From Casp-actino8 sp037147055 (GTDB lineage: Bacteria; Actinomycetota; Acidimicrobiia; Acidimicrobiales; Ilumatobacteraceae), in the NCBI GenBank assembly GCA_037147055.1, contig JBAWVW010000023.1:1-24773 (forward strand): 24,773 nucleotides of DNA, written 5' to 3'. This document shows positions 7,249 through 14,796 of this stretch, piece after piece. The position numbers were made by a program, and so were the translations under genes. Within the stretch, counting starts at the first letter, position 1; each line of letters opens with the position of its first letter. Under the pieces are notes generated by a model, which did not search any database, was not told where the DNA came from, and worked only from the letters and a program-made list of their open reading frames with translations.

Positions 7249-8397
7249 TTAGCGAGATAAAATGGTGACCCCTGAAATACCAGGTGCCCCGTAAACATGC
7301 GTGTAGGCCACCTTTGGATCATTAGGGACTTGACGAGCGCCGGCCTGTCCGCGCAACTGCAGAACATTTTCGTAGACCTGGCGCAAACCAGATGCGCCGA
7401 CAGGTTCACCATTGGCCAAGCAACCACCATCGGTATTCACGGGGAACTTGCCACCGATTTCGGTCTCCCCTGCCTGGATCATGAACTCCTGCTCACCGTG
7501 CTCACAAAAACCATTCTCCGCCATATGCATGATCTCGGCACCGGACTCTGTGTCTTGCAGTTGAGCGACATCAATATCTTCTGGACCGATACCGGCCATT
7601 TCAAAAGCAGCCTTTGAAGCGTCCACTGTTGGACCAGCATTGTGCTCAAGCGCAATCGACGGTGCTAACACTTCAAAACTTCCGAAGCGACGACTGCGCA
7701 CAGCAGCAGCCTTGAGATAGATCGGCTTATCGGTGTACAAATGGGCCTTATCGGCGCGAGCCAAAACGAGGGCCACTCCACCTTCACCTGGTGAGCAGAA
7801 CATGTACTGCGTCAAGGGATAGGAGAGCATCGCCGAATCAAGAACTTCTTGTTCCGAGATTGGCTTACGTCGCCATGCCATTGGGTTTTGTGCACCATTG
7901 CGGAAAGCCTTTTCGGAAACCTTTGCCAAACTGCTTTGAGTAATTCCGTACTCGTGCATGTAGCGATTGATCTTCATACCAAAAAACTGTGTCGTTAGTG
8001 CCAAGCCGGATGCTCCGTACCAGTCGCCCAAACCGGCGCCCTTGGTATTAATGCGGAACGCGCCACGCTCATGCTTGTCGAAACCAATAGCGATACCGAC
8101 ATCAAAGACACCGGATCGAATGGTGTTGTAGGCAGAGAACAAAGCCGATCCACCTGTTGCGCAACCATTGGCCACATTGATGAACTGCAAACCTGTGAGT
8201 CCCAATTGAGAGACCATCGTGTCAGCAGCACCTGCGGCCTGCGAGCCGCCAAAGGCGAACTGCATGTCGTCCCACTTCAACCCAGCGTCAGCACAGGCAC
8301 GGCGCACAGCGATAACACCTTGATCCATACCCGAAACACCTTCGGTGCGACCAAATTCGTGCATTCCAATTCCTACAATTGCCACTTCAATACTCAT
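7249..8397 (-). CDS. thiolase-fold (lipid-transfer/Ltp-like) protein, non-canonical
   Basis: This 382-residue protein has the SCP2-thiolase/Ltp architecture. The nucleophile position is kept (C79 in NVANGCATGG). The C-terminal catalytic blocks differ from Claisen thiolases: the usual GHPxGATG reads GEPVGASG (330-337, Glu331 for His), and the final CxGxG block reads HVYGAPGISG without Cys. Proteins of this class paired with DUF35 partners include the steroid side-chain retro-aldolase Ltp2, so C-C cleavage of a beta-hydroxyacyl-CoA is plausible. The DUF35 gene lies 47 bases upstream in the same operon and the acyl-CoA ligase 24 bases downstream. The ATG at 8397 has GGAG six bases before it. The family is certain; retro-aldolase activity is inference. 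Confidence 0.9.
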   Translation of the reverse strand: MSIEVAIVGIGMHEFGRTEGVSGMDQGVIAVRRACADAGLKWDDMQFAFGGSQAAGAADTMVSQLGLTGLQFINVANGCATGGSALFSAYNTIRSGVFDVGIAIGFDKHERGAFRINTKGAGLGDWYGASGLALTTQFFGMKINRYMHEYGITQSSLAKVSEKAFRNGAQNPMAWRRKPISEQEVLDSAMLSYPLTQYMFCSPGEGGVALVLARADKAHLYTDKPIYLKAAAVRSRRFGSFEVLAPSIALEHNAGPTVDASKAAFEMAGIGPEDIDVAQLQDTESGAEIMHMAENGFCEHGEQEFMIQAGETEIGGKFPVNTDGGCLANGEPVGASGLRQVYENVLQLRGQAGARQVPNDPKVAYTHVYGAPGISGVTILSR

Positions 8398-8444
8398 GGG
8401 ATTCTCCTATTTTTTTCGGTAGTGATTTCAAAATGACGAAAATT

Positions 8445-8870
8445 TCAGGCCACTGGAGCGAATGCAAAAGTGACGACTTCATTACCTGCTTCATCAGTAT
8501 TGAGAGGTACGAGAACCATCTCCATCTCCATACCGATCTTCAACTTTGAGGGATCAGACTCGGTCAAACGCGCCTCGATTTTAATCTGACCTGGTAACTC
8601 GATATAACCAACACCGAAGGCTTGAAAAGTCTTTGGGTCGACATTGCCAGCGTAAGGAGGAGACTTTGGCGGATAACCCTGCACGGTCCATGTCCAAAGA
8701 GTTCCCTTACGACCCAGCAGAACCTCTTCCGTTGAATCTGAACTGCACTTTGGGCATCCAGACTGCACGGGGAACATGTGATTCCCACACTCCACGCAAC
8801 GACTGCCGATCAATTGGGGCGTCTGCGAAGGCCATGTAAAGACCCCTTCAGTGACCGGTACTTGAGTCAT
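8445..8870 (-). CDS. DUF35 Zn-ribbon/OB-fold protein
   Basis: This protein has 141 residues. The N-terminal rubredoxin-like zinc ribbon has four cysteines, C25 and C28 (CVECG) and C39 and C42 (GCPKC). An OB-fold follows, with GTLWTWTVQGYPPKSPPY, FGVGYIELPGQIKIEARL and a closing strand VTFAFAPV. DUF35 proteins bind thiolase-fold enzymes and acyl-CoA and are needed for activity of Ltp2-type aldolases. Its position directly before the thiolase-like gene supports such a complex. It heads the operon, with a GGGGAG ribosome site six bases before the ATG. It is divergent from the SnoaL-like gene at 8995 over a 124-base spacer with no clear minus-strand promoter. Confidence 0.92.
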   Translation of the reverse strand: MTQVPVTEGVFTWPSQTPQLIGSRCVECGNHMFPVQSGCPKCSSDSTEEVLLGRKGTLWTWTVQGYPPKSPPYAGNVDPKTFQAFGVGYIELPGQIKIEARLTESDPSKLKIGMEMEMVLVPLNTDEAGNEVVTFAFAPVA

Positions 8871-8982
8871 GTGCTTCTCCCCTGTCTTGAACCAAACCTG
8901 ATTCGTTAAACCTTCACAGGCGACCTTAGTTGCCCCGCCCTGAGAAAACTTACCCGACGGTCAATTAACTCTGCGAACTCTG

Positions 8983-8988
8983 TAATCT
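8983..8988 (+). promoter_or_regulatory. -10 element of a probably leaderless SnoaL-like transcript
   Basis: TAATCT ends six bases before the ATG at 8995, and no Shine-Dalgarno sequence is visible upstream. The spacing matches the element before the SDR at 3838. No convincing -35 box was found. Confidence 0.45.
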
Positions 8989-8994
8989 GAACGC

Positions 8995-9507
8995 ATGACG
9001 ACTTCTGACGCTGTCAATGGCCCACTCTCAACCGCCGAGGCAGATGTGGCAACCCGCGCCATTCAACGCTGCATTATGGACTACTGCCACGGCATCGACC
9101 GCTGTGACGCAGATTTAGTGACCTCTGTTTATCACCCAGACGGCACCGACGACCACGGTAGTTTCGTCGGTTTGGGGAGTGATTTTGCCACGCTTGTCAC
9201 GAAAAAACTTCGCACGTATGCAATCTCAACCACGCACTTCTGTGGAGTTCCGACAATTGATTTTATCTCATCGACTCTCGCCAACGTCGAGACCCAAGTC
9301 TTAGCGTGGCACCGAGTACGAGGTGCCGATGGCGAGTTTTTAGAAAAGTTTGGCGGGCGATATTTTGATCGCTTTGAGTGTCGTGCTGGCGATTGGCGTA
9401 TCGCACATCGCGCCTTAACCCATGATTGGGATACTAAAGAAATCATCCAGCCAGCATTTTCACCCAACCGCTTTACAGCATCACCCCGATTAGGAGAAAA
9501 CTCATGA
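8995..9507 (+). CDS. SnoaL-like (NTF2-fold) protein
   Basis: This 170-residue protein belongs to the SnoaL_4/NTF2-like family, with the typical YCHGIDRCDADLVTSVYHPD segment (30-49; D35 and D38), a TTHFCG strand and the closing FGGRYFDRFE ... GDWRIAHRALTHDW sheet. Such proteins are isomerases, dehydratases or dioxygenase-associated subunits; no specific reaction can be assigned. The stop TGA overlaps the start ATG of the kinase gene (ATGA at 9504-9507), so the two are probably translationally coupled and may work together or bind each other. The N-terminal MTTSDAVNGPLST stretch looks disordered. It shares only the family with the gene at 61-516. Confidence 0.85.
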   Translation: MTTSDAVNGPLSTAEADVATRAIQRCIMDYCHGIDRCDADLVTSVYHPDGTDDHGSFVGLGSDFATLVTKKLRTYAISTTHFCGVPTIDFISSTLANVETQVLAWHRVRGADGEFLEKFGGRYFDRFECRAGDWRIAHRALTHDWDTKEIIQPAFSPNRFTASPRLGENS

Positions 9508-10580
9508 CCACATTGCCAACTACAACCGCCTCAGTCACAGCGCAGTGGCTGACCACCATGCTGCGAAGCAGTGGAGCGATAACAGCCGCAACATCAGTGG
9601 CCACTGTTGAAGCACAAAATATGGGCGCCGGCATCGGCTTCATGGGTGAGGTCGGGCGCCTTGCCGTGACTTATTTAGGTGGAGACGGGCCTGCGCTTAT
9701 TATCTGCAAGATTCCGACTCAAGATCCCATGATTCGTGGCATGCTCGGGCCGGCTCGAGTGTTTGAACGCGAAGCGCGTTTCTATTTAGAAATCGCTCCC
9801 CAACTGAGCGTCGTGCCCCAGGCGTATTCAGTCTCGGCCGAGTATGACACCGACAACTATGTGTTGCTGCTTCAAGATCTCGGACATCTGCGCGTTGGTG
9901 ATCAGTCAGTAGGAGTCAATGCGAAAGATGCCATGAATGCGCTCAAGACCGTGGCCCGTCTGCACGCCGAGTTTTGGGAGTCACCACGCCTTGATGCATT
10001 TGAATGGATGCCTCCGATCAACGGCGAAGGAATGAAAATCGGAGCGACCATTTACGAGCAGTCGCTTCCAGGGTTCCTGCAAGTCTTCTCCCACGCTGTT
10101 GACGCCGACATGGTTCCGCTGATGGAACAGTTCGGTAGCAATGTTCATCAACTGCTTGATCGATTTGCTGCAATGCCTAACACGATTGTGCACTTTGATT
10201 ACCGTTTGGACAATCTCTTTTTCGGCGATGGCGACGATGTCTTTATGATTGACTTCCAGACCAGCAGCAAGGGCGGCGGAGCGTACGACGTTGCTTACTT
10301 GATGAGCCAGAGTTTGCCGATTGATGTCCGTAAGGAGCATGAAGGGGCGCTACTTAAGGGATACCACGATGAACTCGTGGCCAATGGAGTCACCACATAT
10401 CCGTTTGAACAATTCTTAGAGGATTACCGGGTGGGCGTTCTCTACAGTTGGATTATTCCAGTGTTCGCTGTCGGCACTCTTGACTCATCAAGCGAGCGCG
10501 CCATGGCGCTGTGGACTGAAGTGATCAAGCGTGCACAATCGGCAATGCGTGATCATCACGTCGCAGACCTCTTGAAATAA
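9504..10580 (+). CDS. APH/ecdysteroid-kinase-like phosphotransferase
   Basis: This 358-residue kinase-fold protein belongs to the APH/EcKinase group. It has a glycine-rich loop GAGIGFMGEVG (41-51), a likely ATP-binding Lys69 (IICKIP), a helix acid in FEREARF (E88/E90), the catalytic HxDxxxxN loop H230-D232-N237 (VHFDYRLDNLFF), and the metal-binding D250 (MIDFQ). Known substrates of the wider family range from aminoglycosides and ecdysteroids to choline and 4-hydroxyacyl-CoAs (LvaA of the levulinate pathway, ACAD10/11). In this setting, among CoA ligases and dehydrogenases, phosphorylation of a hydroxylated metabolite is more likely than antibiotic resistance. Its ribosome site AGGAG is inside the end of the upstream SnoaL-like gene, which it overlaps by four bases. 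It converges on the SDR at 10590. Confidence 0.88.
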   Translation: MTTLPTTTASVTAQWLTTMLRSSGAITAATSVATVEAQNMGAGIGFMGEVGRLAVTYLGGDGPALIICKIPTQDPMIRGMLGPARVFEREARFYLEIAPQLSVVPQAYSVSAEYDTDNYVLLLQDLGHLRVGDQSVGVNAKDAMNALKTVARLHAEFWESPRLDAFEWMPPINGEGMKIGATIYEQSLPGFLQVFSHAVDADMVPLMEQFGSNVHQLLDRFAAMPNTIVHFDYRLDNLFFGDGDDVFMIDFQTSSKGGGAYDVAYLMSQSLPIDVRKEHEGALLKGYHDELVANGVTTYPFEQFLEDYRVGVLYSWIIPVFAVGTLDSSSERAMALWTEVIKRAQSAMRDHHVADLLK

Positions 10581-10589
10581 GCAGGGTTT

Positions 10590-11507
10590 TTAGGCCTCGG
10601 GAAGAGGGTAATGCAGTCCAGGAATTCCTAATTCCAAAGCCTGATACCAGTCAGGTCGGGGCACGATTCCTGGATAACCGGCGCCAACTTTGCCCGCTGT
10701 CTCCTTATTCCACTCATGGTGAATCGGAGGAATCTGATACGTGCCGTTAGAGGCATTCGTTCCACCATCAACCAAGAGATCATGACCAGTGATGTAACTC
10801 GCTGCATCAGAGGCCAAGAACATCACAGGCCCAACAATTTCTTCTAGTTCACCGACTCGTCGCATCGGAGTTCGGCTGGCAATCCACTTGTCCATGCCGA
10901 GTGCTTCAAGAGCGGGACGCACCATTTCGGTGATGATAAATCCGGGAGACACAGCGTTCACGCGCACACCGCGATCCGCCCACTCACAACCAAGTTGCTG
11001 AGTGAGGTTGCGCAAGGCACCTTTGGCCGCCGTGTAGGCAATGATGTTTGACTCATTGGCGCCACTGCCCATGATCGAGCAGATATTGACGATGTTGCCG
11101 CTCTGACGTTCCAACATATGACGACCAACTTCACGCATGTACATGAAAGCACCATTGAGGTCAACGGAGATGATCCAATTCCATGTCGCCATGTCGTAGT
11201 GCTCAGGCGAAATACCGCGCATGTCACCGACACCAGCATTGTTAATCAAAACATCAATCTTGCCGTGCTCTTTAATACCAGTCGTCACGACGCGCACCAC
11301 ATCGGCTTCAACCGAAACATCACCAGTCAGCACAGTCACTTTTGAGCCCAAGCCACGACAACGCGTGGCTACCACTTCCAGCATCTCTGTGCTACGAGCG
11401 GTCAAGATGAGATCCGCTCCCTCTTTGGCGAAACCTTCAGCGAAACCCTCGCCAAGCCCATAGGAGGCTCCTGTGATGAGAACTGTCTTACCTGTGAACT
11501 GACCCAT
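10590..11507 (-). CDS. short-chain dehydrogenase/reductase with C-terminal extension
   Basis: This protein has 305 residues from the ATG at 11507, which follows GGAG at seven bases; an upstream in-frame ATG lacks a ribosome site. Motifs are TGASYGLG (12-19), NNAG (89-92), catalytic Ser144 (NICSIMGS) and Y158/K162 (YTAAK). Arg38 after strand 2 points to NADP(H). About 45 residues follow the usual C-terminal LLVDGGT block, rich in Pro, Trp and His (IPPIHHEWNK, PRPDWYQ). This is longer than the typical 250-residue fabG-like SDR and could shape the substrate pocket or the oligomer. The upstream neighbour in the same direction is the TIGR03083-like gene, 66 bases away. Confidence 0.9.
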   Translation of the reverse strand: MGQFTGKTVLITGASYGLGEGFAEGFAKEGADLILTARSTEMLEVVATRCRGLGSKVTVLTGDVSVEADVVRVVTTGIKEHGKIDVLINNAGVGDMRGISPEHYDMATWNWIISVDLNGAFMYMREVGRHMLERQSGNIVNICSIMGSGANESNIIAYTAAKGALRNLTQQLGCEWADRGVRVNAVSPGFIITEMVRPALEALGMDKWIASRTPMRRVGELEEIVGPVMFLASDAASYITGHDLLVDGGTNASNGTYQIPPIHHEWNKETAGKVGAGYPGIVPRPDWYQALELGIPGLHYPLPEA

Positions 11508-11573
11508 TGCGTTTCTCCTGATCGTGATCATCAATTGATGCTCTTGTGAATAACCCGCCCTATCGTAGGCGAA

Positions 11574-12251
11574 CTACTCCCCGAGACTCACCTTGGGAAG
11601 ACTCATGTGAGTAATCCCGCTCCACAAACCATCGAAATCACCGACAAAGTCGGCCTGGCGCATTTCACTGTCGGTCCGCCGACTTCCTAGAAGTCGTAAA
11701 GTTTCAAAAGCTGAAGCTGTCAACGTCAGCGCTGGAGCGCCCTCACCGACGATGTGTTCGACGCCATCAATCACCGCGCAAAACGCAGGCAAGGACTTTG
11801 TCGCAAGGTCACCTTTGACGAGTTTGAGACCCAGCACCGCCGACATTTTGACGCCACTTGAATCCCGTTGACCAGGTTGGCGAACGGCATTACGAAGATC
11901 ATGTTCGTGGACGACAGTGTCATAAGTTAATGTCCACAAGCGCTTGGGCATTGAATCAATCATCGCTTCAAATGCAGGCGCCACTTCATTCCATTCGTCA
12001 ACCACACTTGACAGAGTCCTCTCTCGGCGATCGCTCACGAGGGCATCAACCCACACCTGCGTATCTCCCGTCGGACCTTTGCCGCCACCAAGATCCGCGG
12101 CCAAACCCGTGACATGGGAGAAAAGATCTTTCACCGTCCACTCGGGACAGGCCGGAACAATCCTGTGCGAATCCTCGTCACTCAAACCTTGAGCAATCTC
12201 TTGCATCCGTAAGCGACTGAGTTTGTACTCATGACCCATCTCTTCATCCAT
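11574..12251 (-). CDS. TIGR03083/maleylpyruvate-isomerase-like (DinB-fold) protein
   Basis: This protein has 225 residues. The N-terminal MDMPI domain shows the family hallmark CPEWTVKDLFSHVTG (35-49) with metal ligand H46. The second metal pair is D111-x3-H115 (YDTVVHEHDLRNA), equivalent to the Glu-x3-His of the characterised isomerase, with Asp for Glu. The C-terminal half resembles the SCP2-like domain of longer members. Characterised relatives use mycothiol, the actinobacterial thiol, which supports an actinomycete host; substrates are diverse. The ATG at 12251 overlaps by one base the stop of the truncated isomerase remnant (TGATG), suggesting the two once formed an operon. ATG at 12239 is an alternative start. 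Confidence 0.82.
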   Translation of the reverse strand: MDEEMGHEYKLSRLRMQEIAQGLSDEDSHRIVPACPEWTVKDLFSHVTGLAADLGGGKGPTGDTQVWVDALVSDRRERTLSSVVDEWNEVAPAFEAMIDSMPKRLWTLTYDTVVHEHDLRNAVRQPGQRDSSGVKMSAVLGLKLVKGDLATKSLPAFCAVIDGVEHIVGEGAPALTLTASAFETLRLLGSRRTDSEMRQADFVGDFDGLWSGITHMSLPKVSLGE

Positions 12252-12469
12252 CACATAAACTTTCGCATACCAGTGGCCAAAGCAGCGATATGGACCTCAG
12301 GATTTGCCCAGCCAACTGTGCTCGGTGCTTCAATCGACCACGGCACCTGGGTACCCGTCGCCCTGATGGCGCGCACCACAGCAGCGATGTCAAACTCGCC
12401 AGCACCTAGCGCTCGCGCATTATGTTGGGACATGCGGATAAGCATCGCACAATTATCAAGGAGAGTCAT
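12251..12469 (-). pseudogene. 5'-truncated sugar-phosphate isomerase/epimerase remnant
   Basis: This 72-codon frame ends in TGA at 12253-12251. Its sequence resembles the C-terminal end of the sugar-phosphate isomerase/epimerase (xylose-isomerase-like TIM barrel, AP endonuclease 2) family: ARALGAGEFDIAAVVRAI, then VPWSIEAPS and a final helix, matching the family's LPGEG-x-hD-hxxhhxAL ... hSVEV pattern. Full members have about 250-290 residues, so roughly three quarters is missing. Upstream on this strand the DNA becomes the coding region of the plus-strand SDR starting at 12468, so the 5' part was apparently lost at this junction. The stop still overlaps the start of the TIGR03083-like gene. 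The short match is by eye and could be coincidence. Confidence 0.5.
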
Positions 12470-13307
12470 GGGAACTCAAGGTCGACTAGAGGGAAAAGTT
12501 GCTGTTATCACTGGTGGGGCCAGCGGAATAGGTGAAGGTTCGGTGCGGCGCTTCATCGAAGAAGGGGCGCGCGTCATCATCGCCGATCTACAAGATGCTC
12601 CAGGACACGCTCTCGCTAAAGAACTGGGTCCTAACACGCGTTTCATTCATACTGATGTTGCGGTTGAAGACCACGTGGCCGCGGCAATTCAATTGGCGGT
12701 CAGCGAATTCGGTCGCTTGGACATCATGTTCAACAACGCTGGGATTGTCGGCGCCGTTGGACGCATTAGCGAAACCAATACCGATCATTGGAACCGCACA
12801 GTGGCGATCTTGTTGAACAGTGTCTACTTCGGTATGAAGCATGCTTCGCCCCAGATGATTGCTCAAGGTAGTGGCGTCATTATTTCCACCTCAAGTACTG
12901 CAGGAATCCTCGGAGGACTCGGACCACATTGTTATACGGCTTGTAAACATGCTGTCATCGGTATCACCAAATCAGTTGCCTCAGAGTTAGCGCAGCACGG
13001 CATTCGAGTCAACGCCATCTCTCCCGGCAATACGGCTACGGCAATGACGTCAGCCGTCATGACAGGAGACGCCAGTGCGATCGAGACGGCCACGGCTCAC
13101 ATCGCTAAAACCTCACTTCTTGGCATCGCAGGATTGCCAGAAGATATTGCAAACGCTGCGGTCTATCTCGCCAGCGAAGAAGCGCGGTATGTCACCGGAC
13201 ATACTTTGGTCGTTGATGCGGGCGCGACCACGCTCGGTGGCACTGGCCGTTTTCACCAACAAGATGCCTCGCTGATGCGCGAGGCTGGGGTTCGCGAACC
13301 CGCTTAG
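12468..13307 (+). CDS. short-chain dehydrogenase/reductase (NAD-type)
   Basis: This protein has 279 residues from the ATG at 12468, preceded by AAGGAG at four bases. The frame is open back to 12231, but those 79 codons read across the antisense of the isomerase remnant and are not SDR-like. Motifs are TGGASGIG (15-22), NNAG (89-92), Ser142/143 (STSSTAG) and Y156/K160 (YTACK). Asp40 at the end of strand 2 indicates NAD(H), typical of alcohol- or diol-oxidising enzymes such as 2,5-dichloro-cyclohexadiene-diol or cyclohexanol dehydrogenases. The gene stands alone on the plus strand. Its stop is four bases from the stop of the convergent zinc alcohol dehydrogenase. Its promoter must lie within the isomerase remnant. 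Confidence 0.92.
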   Translation: MGTQGRLEGKVAVITGGASGIGEGSVRRFIEEGARVIIADLQDAPGHALAKELGPNTRFIHTDVAVEDHVAAAIQLAVSEFGRLDIMFNNAGIVGAVGRISETNTDHWNRTVAILLNSVYFGMKHASPQMIAQGSGVIISTSSTAGILGGLGPHCYTACKHAVIGITKSVASELAQHGIRVNAISPGNTATAMTSAVMTGDASAIETATAHIAKTSLLGIAGLPEDIANAAVYLASEEARYVTGHTLVVDAGATTLGGTGRFHQQDASLMREAGVREPA

Positions 13308-13311
13308 AGCA

Positions 13312-14346
13312 CTAGATACGCGGGTCAACCAAAATCTTCATATTTGTTGACGTGCCACTTGCCAGATCGGCCAGACTTGAGTCCAAGCCAGCCAGGCCAA
13401 TCGTCATTGAATGCAATGGTTCTGTGCGAAAGCGGCCATCGGCGATCATGCCCATACACGTTTCAAACTCTTCATGGTTATAGGCCAATGCTGCGGTCAC
13501 AGAAATCTCTTTCATCAGCCACTGCACAGGAGAGATTGACGCCTCTTGATCTGCCAACCCTATGAGGCACATCGAACCTCCACGCCGCGCCAAATCAACA
13601 GCGCTTTGCACCGCAAACGGGCGACCGACACATTCATAGACGATGTCAGCGCCAAGACCATGCGAGAGTTCTTTCACCAGTTCGTCCGCTGCCACTCCGG
13701 GGGCGACTGCATAATGGGCTCCTAGTTCAAGAGCAATGGCGCGTCGCTGCTCATTGGGTTCAATCACGATGACCACTCCAGCGCCGGCGGCCTTGACCCA
13801 CTGCATGGCACCCAGCCCAATCGGTCCAGCACCTTGTACGACGGCTATATCTCCCAAGCGAATCCCACTGCGACGCACTGCATGAAAAGCCACAGTTGTC
13901 GGCTCAACTTGAGCGGCCTGAATATCGCTCAAAGCAGGATTGGTTTTGACAATACGCGATGCACTGACAGCGATCCGTGGAGCGAAGCCACCATGCTTAG
14001 GAGCCATGGCATCGCGACCGAGGGCGGACATAAACGAAACGAAACAACGATCAGCCTGACCAGCCCGACACGGGGCACACTGGCCACATGCTGGAGCCAC
14101 CGCAACAACAACGCGATCGCCCTCGCTGAAAGATTTAACTTCGGCACCGACTGCGCTGAGAGTTCCAGACCATTCATGTCCGCAGATAGCTGGGTTATAC
14201 GGTGCTCCCGATTGGTAGGCGTGGATATCCGTACCGCAGATACCGCAATACGCGATGTCGACCACCACTCCTGACGATGCTGGAGATGGTTCAGGAAACT
14301 CGATCATCTCTACCTTGTTCTTGCCAGTGATCAATGCTGCAAACAT
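13312..14346 (-). CDS. zinc-dependent alcohol dehydrogenase (MDR family)
   Basis: This 344-residue medium-chain dehydrogenase is of the threonine/sorbitol/butanediol dehydrogenase-like branch. Catalytic zinc ligands are C37 (CGICGTD), H57-E58 (GHE) and the E148 region (VEPTTVAFH). Structural zinc cysteines are C87, C90, C93 and C101 (CGQCAPC...DRC). The Rossmann loop GAGPIGLG (172-179) and Glu197 (VIEPNEQRR) suggest NAD(H). The ATG at 14346 is preferred to one at 14364 because AAGGA lies six bases before it. It oxidises secondary alcohols or polyols to ketones in known relatives. It is convergent with the SDR and divergent from the ABM gene at 14449. Confidence 0.94.
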   Translation of the reverse strand: MFAALITGKNKVEMIEFPEPSPASSGVVVDIAYCGICGTDIHAYQSGAPYNPAICGHEWSGTLSAVGAEVKSFSEGDRVVVAVAPACGQCAPCRAGQADRCFVSFMSALGRDAMAPKHGGFAPRIAVSASRIVKTNPALSDIQAAQVEPTTVAFHAVRRSGIRLGDIAVVQGAGPIGLGAMQWVKAAGAGVVIVIEPNEQRRAIALELGAHYAVAPGVAADELVKELSHGLGADIVYECVGRPFAVQSAVDLARRGGSMCLIGLADQEASISPVQWLMKEISVTAALAYNHEEFETCMGMIADGRFRTEPLHSMTIGLAGLDSSLADLASGTSTNMKILVDPRI

Positions 14347-14435
14347 CTGTATTCCTTTGCTCATCTGATTTTCTCAGCGTGTCTTCAGATTACGGCTTGG
14401 GACTGCTCGACACAGGATTGAAGGCACCTAAGCAA

Positions 14436-14441
14436 TAATGT
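14436..14441 (+). promoter_or_regulatory. -10 element of a probably leaderless ABM transcript
   Basis: TAATGT ends seven bases before the ATG at 14449, and no ribosome site is present between them. A TCGACA at 14407-14412 resembles a -35 box, but the 23-base spacer is too long to be convincing. Confidence 0.45.
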
Positions 14442-14448
14442 GTGAGTC

Positions 14449-14796
14449 ATGAGCCTTATTGCGATTGAAGCATCCATTTACCTCAACGAACCTGCCGTCC
14501 GTGACGCTGCCGTCGCCGAATCAGTGAAATATCAACAAGCAACACGCGATGAAGAGCCTGGCTGCTTGGTGTACTGCTTCGCCGCCGATCCATGCATCGC
14601 CGATCACATTCAGGTGTATGAACTTTGGGAGAACGCGGAAACTTTAGCCGCCCATTTTGATCACCCGAACTATCACAACATGCGTGAACTGTTGGGCAAA
14701 TACGGACTCAAGTCAGCTGTCAGCCGCAAGCATCTCATCAGCAAATCGGCCCCTGTATACGGAAGCGATTTCAAAGCCAGTTCTGCGTTTGACTAG
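14449..14796 (+). CDS. ABM-domain monooxygenase-like protein
   Basis: This 115-residue single-domain protein is the usual size for YgiN/ABM quinol monooxygenase-like proteins. The fold is visible as a first strand SLIAIEASIYL, a helix with AAVAESVKYQQATR, then EPGCLVYCFAADP, HIQVYELWENAETLAAHFDHP and HNMRELLGKYG. H-x-x-H-type residues near AAHFDHPNYHN fit the family. ABM proteins act as small cofactor-free oxygenases on aromatic or quinol substrates, or as accessory proteins. The gene's stop TAG overlaps the stop of the convergent acyl-CoA ligase (CTAG, 14793-14796). It is divergent from the zinc alcohol dehydrogenase over 102 bases. Substrate is unknown. Confidence 0.85.
   Translation: MSLIAIEASIYLNEPAVRDAAVAESVKYQQATRDEEPGCLVYCFAADPCIADHIQVYELWENAETLAAHFDHPNYHNMRELLGKYGLKSAVSRKHLISKSAPVYGSDFKASSAFD

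Noticed and set aside
8871..8994. Hairpin GGCGAC/GTTGCC at 8919-8934 in the divergent spacer
   Set aside because: Six pairs with one G-U and a 4-base loop, without T-run or promoter alignment; too weak to list.
9504..10580. Aminoglycoside-resistance gene
   Set aside because: Kinase motifs match the broad APH/EcKinase family, but the context is catabolic and no resistance-specific features are visible.
12231..12467. N-terminal extension of the plus-strand SDR by 79 codons
   Set aside because: The extra residues have no SDR character and lie antisense to the isomerase remnant; the ATG at 12468 has a good AAGGAG and gives a normal SDR N-terminus.
13834..14274. 146-codon plus-strand frame inside the zinc alcohol dehydrogenase
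   Set aside because: It is antisense to a fully motif-supported enzyme, and its translation is rich in Cys, Ser, Arg and His with no family features.
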